From Candidatus Woesearchaeota archaeon (GTDB lineage Archaea > Nanobdellota > Nanobdellia > Woesearchaeales > 21-14-0-10-32-9): a stretch of 21,587 nucleotides of DNA. Below, one piece after another: positions 1 to 6,715 of this stretch. The notes under the pieces are model-generated. The model searched no databases. It was not told where the DNA came from and was given only the letters and a program-made list of their open reading frames with translations. The stretch lies in contig PWLK01000089.1 of the NCBI GenBank assembly GCA_003560545.1, forward strand, positions 1-21,587. The letters are read 5' to 3'. Positions within the stretch are counted from its first letter, which is position 1. Each line of letters starts with the position of its first letter. Position numbers and translations under genes: made by a program.

Positions 1-110
1 GCAACGTTATCATCTTTCTTAACAGAATCACCAACCTTGACAAGCCACTCAACTAACTTGCCTTCAGTTATGCCTTCTCCTACATCCGGGAACTTAAACT
101 CGAAACTCAT
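1..110 (-). CDS. pdhC: Dihydrolipoamide acyltransferase E2, N-terminal lipoyl domain (partial, cut by left edge)
   Basis: Only the first 36 residues are in the window; the gene continues past the left edge. The visible residues begin MSFEFKFPDVGEGITEGK, the classic first half of a biotinyl/lipoyl domain (PDxGEGI/xEGx, then VGDSVKKDD). The lysine that carries lipoate lies beyond the edge. E2 is the core of 2-oxoacid dehydrogenase complexes: its lipoyl arm takes the acyl group from E1 and passes it to CoA. It is the last visible gene of a leftward operon, 13 nt after E1-beta. The ATG is preceded by GGTG with a 5-nt gap, which fixes the start. The substrate (pyruvate or branched-chain 2-oxoacid) is inferred from the neighbours only. 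An E3 gene probably follows off-window, but this cannot be seen. Confidence 0.9.
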   Translation of the reverse strand, partial: MSFEFKFPDVGEGITEGKLVEWLVKVGDSVKKDDNV

Positions 111-123
111 AATTACACCAAAA

Positions 124-1101
124 CTAGTTACTCATCACTCTGCGAACATATTTCACGACTCGGAACACATCAGGCATAAAGTAGTCCTCTAAAGCGAATT
201 GGGGGTAAGGCACATCGAAACCTGTAACTCGTAGTATAGGCGCTTCGATGTTGTAAAGGCATTTCTCCTGAATCCTTGCCGCTATTTCTCCTCCCATTCC
301 ACCAGCGCGTGTTGCTTCGTGAACGATGACTGCGCGACCGGTTTTTTTGACTGACTCAATTACTTTCTCAGTGTCCAAAGGCCAAATAGTCCTTAAGTCA
401 ATGATTTCCACGTCAACATTTTCTTCTTTTAATTTCTCAGCGGCTTCAAGGCAAACCCTTGTCATCGCACCCCACGTGACAATCGTGACGTCCTTGCCCT
501 CTCTTTTAATGTTTGCTTCGCCGAGCGGGATGGTGTATTCTTCCTCAGGGACTTCTTCCTTGAAAGAACGATAACACTTTTTTGGCTCTAAAAATATTAC
601 GGGGTCAGGGTCGCGTATCGCGGACAACAACAACCCCTTCGCGTCATAAGGGCCACTGGGCATAACCACTTTAATGCCCTGCGAGTGAACGAAGAAAGCC
701 TCAGGGCTCTCAGAGTGATGCTCCAAAGCCCTAACACCTCCACCACAAGGAGCCCTCAGAACCATGGGCAAATGGAAAGTTCCGCTGCTCCTCTGCGAGA
801 AACGAGCCATGTGCTGCTTGATATGATGAAAAGCCTGGTAAGTGAATCCATCAAACTGAATTTCAGGTACGGGCTTTAACCCGTTAACAGCCATCCCTAT
901 TGAAGCACCAACAATGCCTGCTTCGGCAAGAGGCGTATCAATAACTCTTTCTGCTCCGAACTCTTTGATTAAGCCATCGGTAACACGGAAAACGCCTCCG
1001 TCAACACCGACATCTTCGCCTAGCAATACGACTGACTTGTCTTTAGACATCTCTTGTTTAAGCGCCTGATTAATAGCTGCCACCATGTTAATCTTAGTCA
1101 A
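124..1101 (-). CDS. pdhB: Pyruvate/2-oxoacid dehydrogenase E1 component, beta subunit
   Basis: A 325-residue protein, normal length for E1-beta. It opens with the family pattern of an N-terminal pyrimidine-binding transketolase fold (LLGEDVGVDGGVFRVTDGL near residues 26-45, then DTPLAEAGIVGASIGMA) and ends with the transketolase C-terminal domain (DLRTIWPLDTE, then VIVHEATRAGG). With E1-alpha it forms the thiamine-diphosphate enzyme that decarboxylates the 2-oxoacid and acylates the lipoyl arm of E2. The start is TTG at 1101-1099, overlapping the E1-alpha stop (TTGA) and preceded by a full GGTGAT ribosome site 5 nt away, so the internal ATG at residue 6 is less likely. Linkage to lipA and divergent pta-ackA argues for pyruvate as substrate; branched-chain substrates cannot be excluded by sequence reading. 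Confidence 0.93.
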   Translation of the reverse strand: MTKINMVAAINQALKQEMSKDKSVVLLGEDVGVDGGVFRVTDGLIKEFGAERVIDTPLAEAGIVGASIGMAVNGLKPVPEIQFDGFTYQAFHHIKQHMARFSQRSSGTFHLPMVLRAPCGGGVRALEHHSESPEAFFVHSQGIKVVMPSGPYDAKGLLLSAIRDPDPVIFLEPKKCYRSFKEEVPEEEYTIPLGEANIKREGKDVTIVTWGAMTRVCLEAAEKLKEENVDVEIIDLRTIWPLDTEKVIESVKKTGRAVIVHEATRAGGMGGEIAARIQEKCLYNIEAPILRVTGFDVPYPQFALEDYFMPDVFRVVKYVRRVMSN

Positions 1102-2156
1102 ACTGCATCACCCTTATCCTGTAAAGACTTTTTCTCATTGACTTCTTCTAATAATTCTTTTTGCTCTTCCTCTAAATCCTTGGGGAGAGTTTTGAATATG
1201 TACTTGAACACATCTTCAGGCCCAGGCGGAGGTATCTGCATGGCTTTCTCCACGGCTTCCTCTACTTCTTTTTCAACCTCGCCCTTAACCTTTGCGCCGT
1301 ACTCATCACTCCAAGTACCGATTTTCTGGAAGTGCTTAACCACTCTCTGAATAGGGTCTTTCTGAACCCAAGGACTGACTTCTTCCTCAGAGCGATACTT
1401 TGAAGCGTCATCACTAGTTGTATGGTCTCCTAAACGGAATGTTATGGCTTCTATTAATGTAGGGCCTTCCCCGTTCCTCGCGCGTTCCAATGCTTCCTTC
1501 GTGGCTTTGTAAACTGCTAATACGTCGTTGCCATCAATCTGAACTCCTTTGATTCCGTAAGAAATTGCTTTCTGTGCAATGGTTTCACTTGCTGTCTGAA
1601 CCTTCCTAGGAGTGGATATCGCCCACTGGTTGTTCTGACAAAAAAACACGATGGGTAACTTGAAAACACCTGCGAAGTTCAGGGCTTCATGGAAGTCTCC
1701 TTCACTTGTAGCTCCATCACCAAAATATGTTATTGCACAGCTCTTCTCGCCTTTTATCTTGGAAGCCCACGCAATCCCTGCGGCGTGCAAAGCTTGTGAA
1801 GCGATAGGAATAGCAATCGGGAGGTCCCTAGTGTTTTCATCTCCCTGAAAAGCACGGGTATCACCCATCCAGCCCTGTACTAATTTGACGCGGTCAGCAC
1901 CCCTTGTAATGAAAACGCCCATCTCCCTAAAGCTTGGAACGACCCAGTCGTGCTCTTCCAACGCATAACCGGAGCCTATCTCGCAGGCTTCCTGTCCTTT
2001 TAAAGATGCGTAAGTACCGATTTTCCCTGATCTTTGCATCTTGAAAAGCTTTTCGTCAAACTCACGGGCAAGCATCATTAAATGATATAATTCCTTTATC
2101 TTATCCTCGGAAAGCCCGGGGTGAAGGGAATCGTCAACTTCGCCTTCTTCGTTCAT
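1098..2156 (-). CDS. pdhA: Pyruvate/2-oxoacid dehydrogenase E1 component, alpha subunit
   Basis: From the first ATG this is 352 residues. The thiamine-diphosphate motif is clear: GDGATSEGDFHEALNFA near residue 146, ending in QNN near 178. The RLGDHTTSDDASKYR loop near 246-260 is the usual E1-alpha active-site/phosphorylation-loop region. It pairs with E1-beta downstream (4-nt overlap). The start is uncertain. The frame stays open upstream for about 20 codons, and the residues there (FEVEYFQV, running into MNEEGEVD) match the conserved N-terminus of E1-alpha proteins (pattern FxxFQxLNExGEV). No ATG, GTG or TTG exists upstream before the stop at about 2220. The true start may therefore be a near-cognate codon close to or inside the lipA stop; see findings. 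The ATG at 2156 has no clear ribosome site. Function is confident; the 5' end is not. Confidence 0.92.
   Translation of the reverse strand: MNEEGEVDDSLHPGLSEDKIKELYHLMMLAREFDEKLFKMQRSGKIGTYASLKGQEACEIGSGYALEEHDWVVPSFREMGVFITRGADRVKLVQGWMGDTRAFQGDENTRDLPIAIPIASQALHAAGIAWASKIKGEKSCAITYFGDGATSEGDFHEALNFAGVFKLPIVFFCQNNQWAISTPRKVQTASETIAQKAISYGIKGVQIDGNDVLAVYKATKEALERARNGEGPTLIEAITFRLGDHTTSDDASKYRSEEEVSPWVQKDPIQRVVKHFQKIGTWSDEYGAKVKGEVEKEVEEAVEKAMQIPPPGPEDVFKYIFKTLPKDLEEEQKELLEEVNEKKSLQDKGDAV
1107..1112 (-). promoter_or_regulatory. Ribosome binding site for E1-beta (decides TTG start)
   Basis: GGTGAT on the minus strand, a full match to the anti-Shine-Dalgarno core of archaeal 16S rRNA (ATCACC). 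It lies 5 nt before TTG at 1101, inside the last codons of E1-alpha, and supports the TTG over the ATG 15 nt downstream. Confidence 0.8.
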
Positions 2157-2188
2157 GACCTGGAAGTATTCTACTTCGAACTTGCTAA

Positions 2189-3109
2189 TTATGTTTCTTG
2201 CGATAATCCCACCTCTTTGCTAGCGCTGTTCTTCTTATCTATAAGGTTCTTAATAAATAATTCGCCTGCCCTGTAAGAGCTTCTCACGAAAGGCCCTGAC
2301 GCAACGTAAAGAAAGCCAAGGCTTTCCCCTATCCTCTTGTATTCTTCGAAGGCTTCTGGCTTAACATATTCTTCTACTTTAAGGAACTTGTTCTTTGGCT
2401 TCAAGTACTGCCCTATTGTGAGGATGTCGCAGCCAACGCTTCTAAGGTCTTTCATGGCTTGTACTACTTCTTCCCTGGTTTCGCCTAAGCCAAGCATTAA
2501 CGCGGACTTAGAAAAAATTTTTTGGTCCATCCGCTTTATGTTTTCCAGGACCTTAAGGGATTGCTCGTACCCCGCTCTTGGATCACGCACTTTTCTTTGT
2601 AAGGACTTAACGGTTTCAACGTTATGAGCTATCACGTCAGGCATTGCATCCACGATTTTCTTTAATAGCTCTGGCTTTCCGCTGAAGTCAGGTATGAGGA
2701 CTTCTACATTTGTTTTAGGATGCGCTTTTTTGATCTCGGAGATGCACCTTGCGAAGTGAGATGCGCCTTCATCAGGCAAGTCATCCCTGTCCACGCTTGT
2801 GATAACCGCGTAATCAAGTTGCATTTCAGCGATGGCTTCCGCCAATTTTTTTGGTTCGAACGGATCAACAGGGTTTCCTTTCCTAGAAGTTTTGACGGCG
2901 CAAAACTTACAACCCCTAGTACAGGTATCTCCCAGTACCATGAATGTAGCGGTGCCTTCGTTATGCCAGCACTCCGCCATGTTCGGGCAGTGGGCTTCCT
3001 CGCAAACAGTGACAAGGCCTCTTTTTCTAAGAGCGCCTTTTATCTTTGAGAAATCAGTGTTATGCGCAGGCCTAATCTTAAGCCAATCCGGCTTTCTAAG
3101 TTCTTCCAA
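2189..3109 (-). CDS. lipA: Lipoyl synthase
   Basis: A 306-residue canonical LipA radical-SAM enzyme that inserts two sulfurs into an octanoyl group on the lipoyl domain of E2. The auxiliary cluster motif is C36-x4-C41-x5-C47 (CEEAHCPNMAEC), the radical-SAM cluster motif is C63-x3-C67-x2-C70 (CTRGCKFC), and the C-terminal RSSY motif, which also binds the auxiliary cluster, is at 276-279. All key residues are present. The start is TTG at 3109-3107, with GAGGGTG 5 nt upstream; no ATG or GTG lies between it and the upstream stop. It is the first gene of the leftward lipA-E1alpha-E1beta-E2 operon, a dedicated arrangement for lipoylating that complex. No lipB octanoyltransferase is visible, but lipoate ligase genes lie on the divergent operon. 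Confidence 0.95.
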   Translation of the reverse strand: MEELRKPDWLKIRPAHNTDFSKIKGALRKRGLVTVCEEAHCPNMAECWHNEGTATFMVLGDTCTRGCKFCAVKTSRKGNPVDPFEPKKLAEAIAEMQLDYAVITSVDRDDLPDEGASHFARCISEIKKAHPKTNVEVLIPDFSGKPELLKKIVDAMPDVIAHNVETVKSLQRKVRDPRAGYEQSLKVLENIKRMDQKIFSKSALMLGLGETREEVVQAMKDLRSVGCDILTIGQYLKPKNKFLKVEEYVKPEAFEEYKRIGESLGFLYVASGPFVRSSYRAGELFIKNLIDKKNSASKEVGLSQET

Positions 3110-3114
3110 GTAAA

Positions 3115-3121
3115 CACCCTC
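3115..3121 (-). promoter_or_regulatory. Ribosome binding site for lipA TTG start
   Basis: GAGGGTG on the minus strand, 5 nt before TTG at 3109. It supports a UUG start, as no ATG or GTG is available in frame. Confidence 0.65.
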
Positions 3122-3164
3122 TTTTTTTTGAAATATCTATAATATTAAGGCTTGGCTCTGCTAG

Positions 3165-3172
3165 TATTTAAA
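3165..3172 (-). promoter_or_regulatory. TATA box for the lipA-pdh operon
   Basis: TTTAAATA on the minus strand matches the archaeal TATA consensus. It predicts transcription starting near 3142, giving a leader of about 33 nt that contains the lipA ribosome site. Confidence 0.6.
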
Positions 3173-3197
3173 GTTTTGTCTAAAACACACCAAAATC

Positions 3198-3205
3198 TTT
3201 ATATA
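3198..3205 (+). promoter_or_regulatory. TATA box for the pta-ackA-lplBA operon
   Basis: TTTATATA, perfect archaeal consensus, centred 27.5 nt before the pta ATG. The mRNA is therefore predicted to begin at or within 1-2 nt of the start codon (leaderless). Its centre is 33 bp from the divergent lipA TATA box. Confidence 0.75.
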
Positions 3206-3228
3206 CAAATCCCACGAATTCGAATGTT

Positions 3229-4209
3229 ATGAGTGTTTCGTCTTTCAAAAGCAAGGTTTTCAGGGAGGCAAAGAAACGGGTTAAGCGAATTGTTTTCCCT
3301 GAAACGAGTGATGAACGGGTTCTTGAAGCAGCCAGCATTCTTGGAAAGAGAAATGTGTGTGTGCCTGTGCTTATCGGAAACCCAAAATCCGTTGTGGGCA
3401 GGATGAAAAAGAAAAGGCTTGGTATTAAAGGAATAGAAATCCTGGACGCTGAGAATCCTGTTGTTGATTATTCAAAAAAGCTTTACGGCCTGGTTAAGAA
3501 GAAAGGGGTTTCCCTTGAAGAAGCAAGGGTTCTTGTGAGGGACCCCGTGTATTATGCGGCGATGCTTTTGCGCGAGGGAAAGGTTGATGGAATGGTTACG
3601 GGTGCTTCGCATCCGAGTGCGCATACGTTCAGGGCAGCGCTACGCGTGGTGGGCTTAAAAAAGGGTTTCAGGGTGGCTTCTACTTTTTTTGTGATGCTTG
3701 GAAAGGACAAGACATTGTTTTTCGCGGATTGCGCGCTGAATATTAATCCTGATTCAAAGGCTTTGGCAGAAATCGCGCTTAGCACGGCGGGTAGTGCTAA
3801 GATGCTTGGCTTTAAGCCAAGGGTGGCTTTGCTTTCGTTTTCGACGAAGAGCAGTGCAAAGCATGAAATGGTTGAGAAGGTTGCAAGGGCTTCTTTGATT
3901 GCGAAGAGGAAGGCTAAGGGTTTCGTTGTGGATGGAGAGTTACAGGCTGACGCTGCGCTTATACCAGGGGTTGCAAAGGGCAAAGCTCCTATGTCTAAGG
4001 TTAAGGGTGATGCGAACGTGCTTGTTTTTCCTGACCTGAACAGCGGGAATATTTCGTATAAGCTCGTGGAAAGGCTTGCCGGGTTCCAGGCTATTGGCCC
4101 GATTTCGCAGGGGTTTGCAAAGCCTGTTAATGATTTGAGCAGGGGTTGCAATGTTGATGACATCGTGCTCGTGGGTGCTTTGACAGCGGTGCAGGCGGGG
4201 AGAAAATGA
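3229..4209 (+). CDS. pta: Phosphate acetyltransferase
   Basis: A 326-residue single-domain Pta that converts acetyl-CoA and phosphate to acetyl phosphate and CoA. Family landmarks are IVFPETSDERVLEAA near the N-terminus, DGMVTGASHPSAHTFRAAL near 120-140, FFADCALNINPDS near 165-180, ALLSFSTKSSAKHEMV near 200-215, and a C-terminal block FPDLNSGNISYK, then GPISQGFAKPVNDLSRGC and DDIV. This is the compact form, without the extra N-terminal regulatory domains of the E. coli enzyme. It overlaps ackA by 4 nt (ATGA), so the two are translationally coupled. Pta-AckA is the bacterial acetate pathway and is uncommon in archaea apart from Methanosarcina-type methanogens, so acquisition from bacteria is a reasonable inference. 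Confidence 0.95.
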   Translation: MSVSSFKSKVFREAKKRVKRIVFPETSDERVLEAASILGKRNVCVPVLIGNPKSVVGRMKKKRLGIKGIEILDAENPVVDYSKKLYGLVKKKGVSLEEARVLVRDPVYYAAMLLREGKVDGMVTGASHPSAHTFRAALRVVGLKKGFRVASTFFVMLGKDKTLFFADCALNINPDSKALAEIALSTAGSAKMLGFKPRVALLSFSTKSSAKHEMVEKVARASLIAKRKAKGFVVDGELQADAALIPGVAKGKAPMSKVKGDANVLVFPDLNSGNISYKLVERLAGFQAIGPISQGFAKPVNDLSRGCNVDDIVLVGALTAVQAGRK

Positions 4210-5261
4210 AGAAAGATGTTCTTGTTATGAACGTGGGGAGTTCTTCTGTTAAGTATTCTTTTTTCAGGAATGGAAAGATTATTGGAAAGGATAATTTTGA
4301 AAGGGTTTTTACAAAGAAGCAAAGGCTTGATGTTGTTAGGAAAGTGGCTGAGAAGGTTGATATTTCCGGGCTTGCATGCGTTGCTCACAGGGTCGTTCAC
4401 GGGGGAAGCATTACGGGTGCGAGAAAGGTTGATAAGGCATTGCTTTCCAGGCTTAGGAGGGTTGCTGAGCTTGCTCCTCTGCATGATATACCTGAGATAG
4501 AAGTCATCGAATTTTTTATGAAGCTAAAAGTTCCCCAGGTAGCCGTTTTTGACACTGCTTTCCATCAGGATATGCCTTTGAAGGCTAAGGCTTATGGGTT
4601 GCCTTACAAGTATTACCTGAAAGGAATCAGGAAGTACGGGTTTCACGGGATAAGCCATGAATATGTTTCAAGGGGTTTGAAAGGAAAGGTCATAACATGT
4701 CATCTTGGGAATGGCTGCTCGGTTACTGCTATAAGGAACGGGAAGAGTGTTGATACCAGCATGGGCTTTACGCCTTTGGAAGGATTGGTTATGAGCACGC
4801 GCTCTGGTTCTTTGGATCCTTCGGTTATTCCTTACATGGTTAAGCACGAAAAAGTATCTTTGGAAAGAATTAGTGATATGCTTAACAAGGAATCCGGGTT
4901 GCTCGGTGTTTCGGGTAAGAGCTATGATTTGAGGGATTTGATGAATAGCAAGGATAAGAGGTGCTTGTTAGCTGCTGAAATGTTCTTTTATAGTGTTACA
5001 AAGCAAATCGGTGGTTTTGCAGCTGCGCTTAACGGCGTGGACACAATTGTTTTTACCGCAGGGATAGGGGAGAATAATGCTAGTGTCAGGAAGAATATAC
5101 TTAGTTACCTTGCTTATCTTGGCGTTAAAGTTGATGGTGCGAAGAATAAGAAGAATTCAAGGGTGATTTCTTCAAGGAATTCTAAGGTTAAGGTAATGGT
5201 TATACGTACGGATGAGGAGAAAGCCATTGCTTTGCAGGCCTTGCAGGCAATGAGAAAATGA
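4206..5261 (+). CDS. ackA: Acetate kinase
   Basis: A 351-residue ASKHA-fold kinase that makes ATP and acetate from acetyl phosphate and ADP (reversible). It is shorter than the usual length of about 400. Landmarks are NVGSSSVKY at residues 9-17, AHRVVHGG near 60-67, VFDTAFHQDMP near 115, KYGFHGISHEYVS near 145-157, HLGNGC near 167, then SMGFTPLEGLVMSTRSG, and near the end TAGIGEN and IRTDEE. The core catalytic residues appear intact. Two usually conserved spots differ: LAPLHDIPE where most enzymes have LAPLHNP, and TRSGSLDP where most have TRSGDxDP. The missing length probably reflects trimmed surface loops. It overlaps pta and the following lipoate ligase subunit by 4 nt each (both ATGA). 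Butyrate or propionate kinase activity is possible but less likely beside pta and pdh. Confidence 0.93.
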   Translation: MKKDVLVMNVGSSSVKYSFFRNGKIIGKDNFERVFTKKQRLDVVRKVAEKVDISGLACVAHRVVHGGSITGARKVDKALLSRLRRVAELAPLHDIPEIEVIEFFMKLKVPQVAVFDTAFHQDMPLKAKAYGLPYKYYLKGIRKYGFHGISHEYVSRGLKGKVITCHLGNGCSVTAIRNGKSVDTSMGFTPLEGLVMSTRSGSLDPSVIPYMVKHEKVSLERISDMLNKESGLLGVSGKSYDLRDLMNSKDKRCLLAAEMFFYSVTKQIGGFAAALNGVDTIVFTAGIGENNASVRKNILSYLAYLGVKVDGAKNKKNSRVISSRNSKVKVMVIRTDEEKAIALQALQAMRK

Positions 5262-5542
5262 TTCTTGAGCATAAGAAGAAAATAGAAGGCGGGAAGTTTG
5301 CAAGAATAAGAATAGTTGTGAGTGATGATTCTTTGGAGAGTGTCAGGATTACAGGGGATTTCTTTCTTTACCCGGAAGGTGCACTTGAAAAAATAGAGGG
5401 TTCTCTTAAAGGGAGCAGGATTCCGTTTAACGAAGATGAAGCTGAGAAAAGAATACTTGGCGTGTTGAAAGAGGAGGATGCTGAATTAGTAGGGATAACG
5501 CCGAAGGACTTGGCCGAAATGATCGGGGAGTGCTTAAAGTGA
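5258..5542 (+). CDS. lplB: Lipoate-protein ligase, small (C-terminal-domain) subunit
   Basis: A 94-residue stand-alone version of the C-terminal accessory domain of lipoate-protein ligase A. Residues 1-45 have the expected beta-rich start (GGKFARIRIVVSDDSLESVRITGDFFLYPEGALEKIE, in part) and the rest is helical, ending LAEMIGECLK. In archaea such as Thermoplasma the ligase is split into a catalytic subunit and this small subunit, and the small one is needed to form the lipoyl-AMP intermediate. Here the small subunit is encoded first and the catalytic one second, the reverse of domain order in the fused enzyme. It starts in the ackA stop (ATGA) and ends in the start of the catalytic subunit (GTGA). 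Recognition rests on fold-level resemblance plus the neighbouring gene. Confidence 0.83.
   Translation: MILEHKKKIEGGKFARIRIVVSDDSLESVRITGDFFLYPEGALEKIEGSLKGSRIPFNEDEAEKRILGVLKEEDAELVGITPKDLAEMIGECLK
5525..5530 (+). promoter_or_regulatory. Ribosome binding site deciding the lipoate ligase start
   Basis: GGGGAG lies 8 nt before GTG at 5539. An in-frame GTG at 5530 would overlap this site, so 5539, in a GTGA overlap with the previous stop, is preferred. Confidence 0.55.
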
Positions 5543-6285
5543 AATACAGGTTTATACGCGTAAAGGAGTTCGATGCTTTTATGAACATGGCCTTGGATGA
5601 AGTCATACTTGAAAGAGTAATACAAGAAAAGGCTTTGCCCACCATAAGGTTTTTTACGTGGAAACCGAGCAGTGTTAGCATAGGGAATTTTCAAGGGGCG
5701 GAACAGGAAGTGAATGTTGATGTATGCAGGAAGGAAGGGATAAGCATTGTGAGAAGGATTACGGGAGGAGGCAGTGTTTACCATGACAATAAAGGGGAGA
5801 TAACTTATAGTGTTATTGCCCCCGAAGAATTTTTTTCAAAGGACATCGTGAAGTCTTACGAAGAAATATGCACTTGGATAATCCGCGGCCTGGAAAAGCT
5901 TGGGGTGAAAGCCGTTTTTAAGCCGATAAACGATGTGCACGTACAAGGAAGAAAAATATCGGGGAGTGCACAGACAAGAAGAAAAGGAGTGCTGCTGCAG
6001 CACGGAACAATATTATATGATGCGGACAATGAAAGGATAGCTTTGCTGTTAAAGGGAAGAACGGATAAGTACAATGAAAAGCTTACAAGGAGCGTAAAGA
6101 AAAGAATAACATGTGTTAAGGAACACTGCAACGCCACGAAAGAAGAACTCATCAGTGCTTTGGAAGAGTCTTTCAGCAAAGGCAAAGAAATAGTTATAAG
6201 TGATTATGAAGAAGAAGAATTAAGGGAAGCTCAAACACTTGCCAGCGAAAAATACTCAAAGAATGAATGGAATTATAAAAGGTAA
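5539..6285 (+). CDS. lplA: Lipoate-protein ligase, catalytic subunit
   Basis: A 248-residue BPL/LplA catalytic domain that activates lipoate (or octanoate) with ATP and attaches it to the lipoyl-domain lysine of E2. Motifs are NMALDEVILE near residues 15-24, RFFTWKPSSVSIGNFQ near 37-52, the acyl-binding block RRITGGGSVYHD near 72-83, and the catalytic-lysine region PINDVHVQGRKISGSAQ near 130-146. It lacks the fused C-terminal domain, which is supplied by the gene just upstream. The start chosen is GTG 5539, giving MKYRFIRVKEFDAF, the usual opening of the family. The alternative GTG at 5530 would add three residues. It is the last gene of the pta operon; with lipA on the divergent operon it covers lipoylation of the dehydrogenase by salvage. 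Confidence 0.93.
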   Translation: MKYRFIRVKEFDAFMNMALDEVILERVIQEKALPTIRFFTWKPSSVSIGNFQGAEQEVNVDVCRKEGISIVRRITGGGSVYHDNKGEITYSVIAPEEFFSKDIVKSYEEICTWIIRGLEKLGVKAVFKPINDVHVQGRKISGSAQTRRKGVLLQHGTILYDADNERIALLLKGRTDKYNEKLTRSVKKRITCVKEHCNATKEELISALEESFSKGKEIVISDYEEEELREAQTLASEKYSKNEWNYKR

Positions 6286-6294
6286 AGTGAATAT

Positions 6295-6302
6295 TTATAA
6301 AC
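6295..6302 (+). promoter_or_regulatory. TATA box for pth2
   Basis: TTTATAAA centred 25.5 nt before the pth2 ATG, predicting a leaderless message. It shows that pth2 has its own promoter despite lying 38 nt after the lipoate ligase gene. Confidence 0.65.
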
Positions 6303-6323
6303 CAACAAAGTTTTTCTGAAACA

Positions 6324-6668
6324 ATGGATTTAAAGCAAGTCATAGTGGTAAGGCAAGACTTAAAAATGCCTAAGGGCAAGCTAGCCGTACAGGTAGCGCA
6401 TGGAAGCATAGAGGCAATGCTAAAAACAGACAAGAAAAAAGTTGATGTGTGGCTCTCCCAAGGGATGAAGAAAGCAGTGCTAAAAGTAGAAGGAGAAAAG
6501 GAATTAATGGACTTGTTCAGAAAAGCAAAAAGCGAAGGCTTAAAAACAGGGCTGATAAACGACGCAGGAAAGACATTCCTGGCGCCGGGAACGGTAACCG
6601 TGCTCGGAATCGGGCCTGACAAGGAAGAAAAAATAGACCTTGTAACAGGGCACCTCGGGATGCTGTAA
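6324..6668 (+). CDS. pth2: Peptidyl-tRNA hydrolase, archaeal/eukaryotic type
   Basis: A 114-residue Pth2, full length for the family. It releases peptides from peptidyl-tRNA that drops off ribosomes. The signature is KQVIVVRQDLKMPKGKLAVQ near residues 4-23 (in part), followed by VAHGS, then KTGLINDAGKTFLAPGTVT near 76-94 and GIGPD near 97. The catalytic lysine and aspartate positions look intact. It is a single-gene unit with its own TATA box. Unrelated to bacterial Pth, which supports the archaeal assignment. Confidence 0.96.
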   Translation: MDLKQVIVVRQDLKMPKGKLAVQVAHGSIEAMLKTDKKKVDVWLSQGMKKAVLKVEGEKELMDLFRKAKSEGLKTGLINDAGKTFLAPGTVTVLGIGPDKEEKIDLVTGHLGML

Positions 6669-6677
6669 ACACAAATT

Positions 6678-6685
6678 TTTATAAA
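6678..6685 (+). promoter_or_regulatory. TATA box for the rimB-rimK-like pair
   Basis: TTTATAAA centred 34.5 nt before ATG 6716. The predicted leader is about 8 nt and would just contain GGTGGAAG before the ATG, a very short but possible ribosome site. Confidence 0.6.
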
Positions 6686-6715
6686 ACACTCACAAGTACC
6701 AGGGAAGGGTGGAAG

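Noticed and set aside
3552..4484. A 310-codon open frame on the minus strand
   Set aside because: It is antisense to pta and ackA, both unmistakable; its product is rich in L, S, N and F with no family pattern, as expected from a shadow frame.
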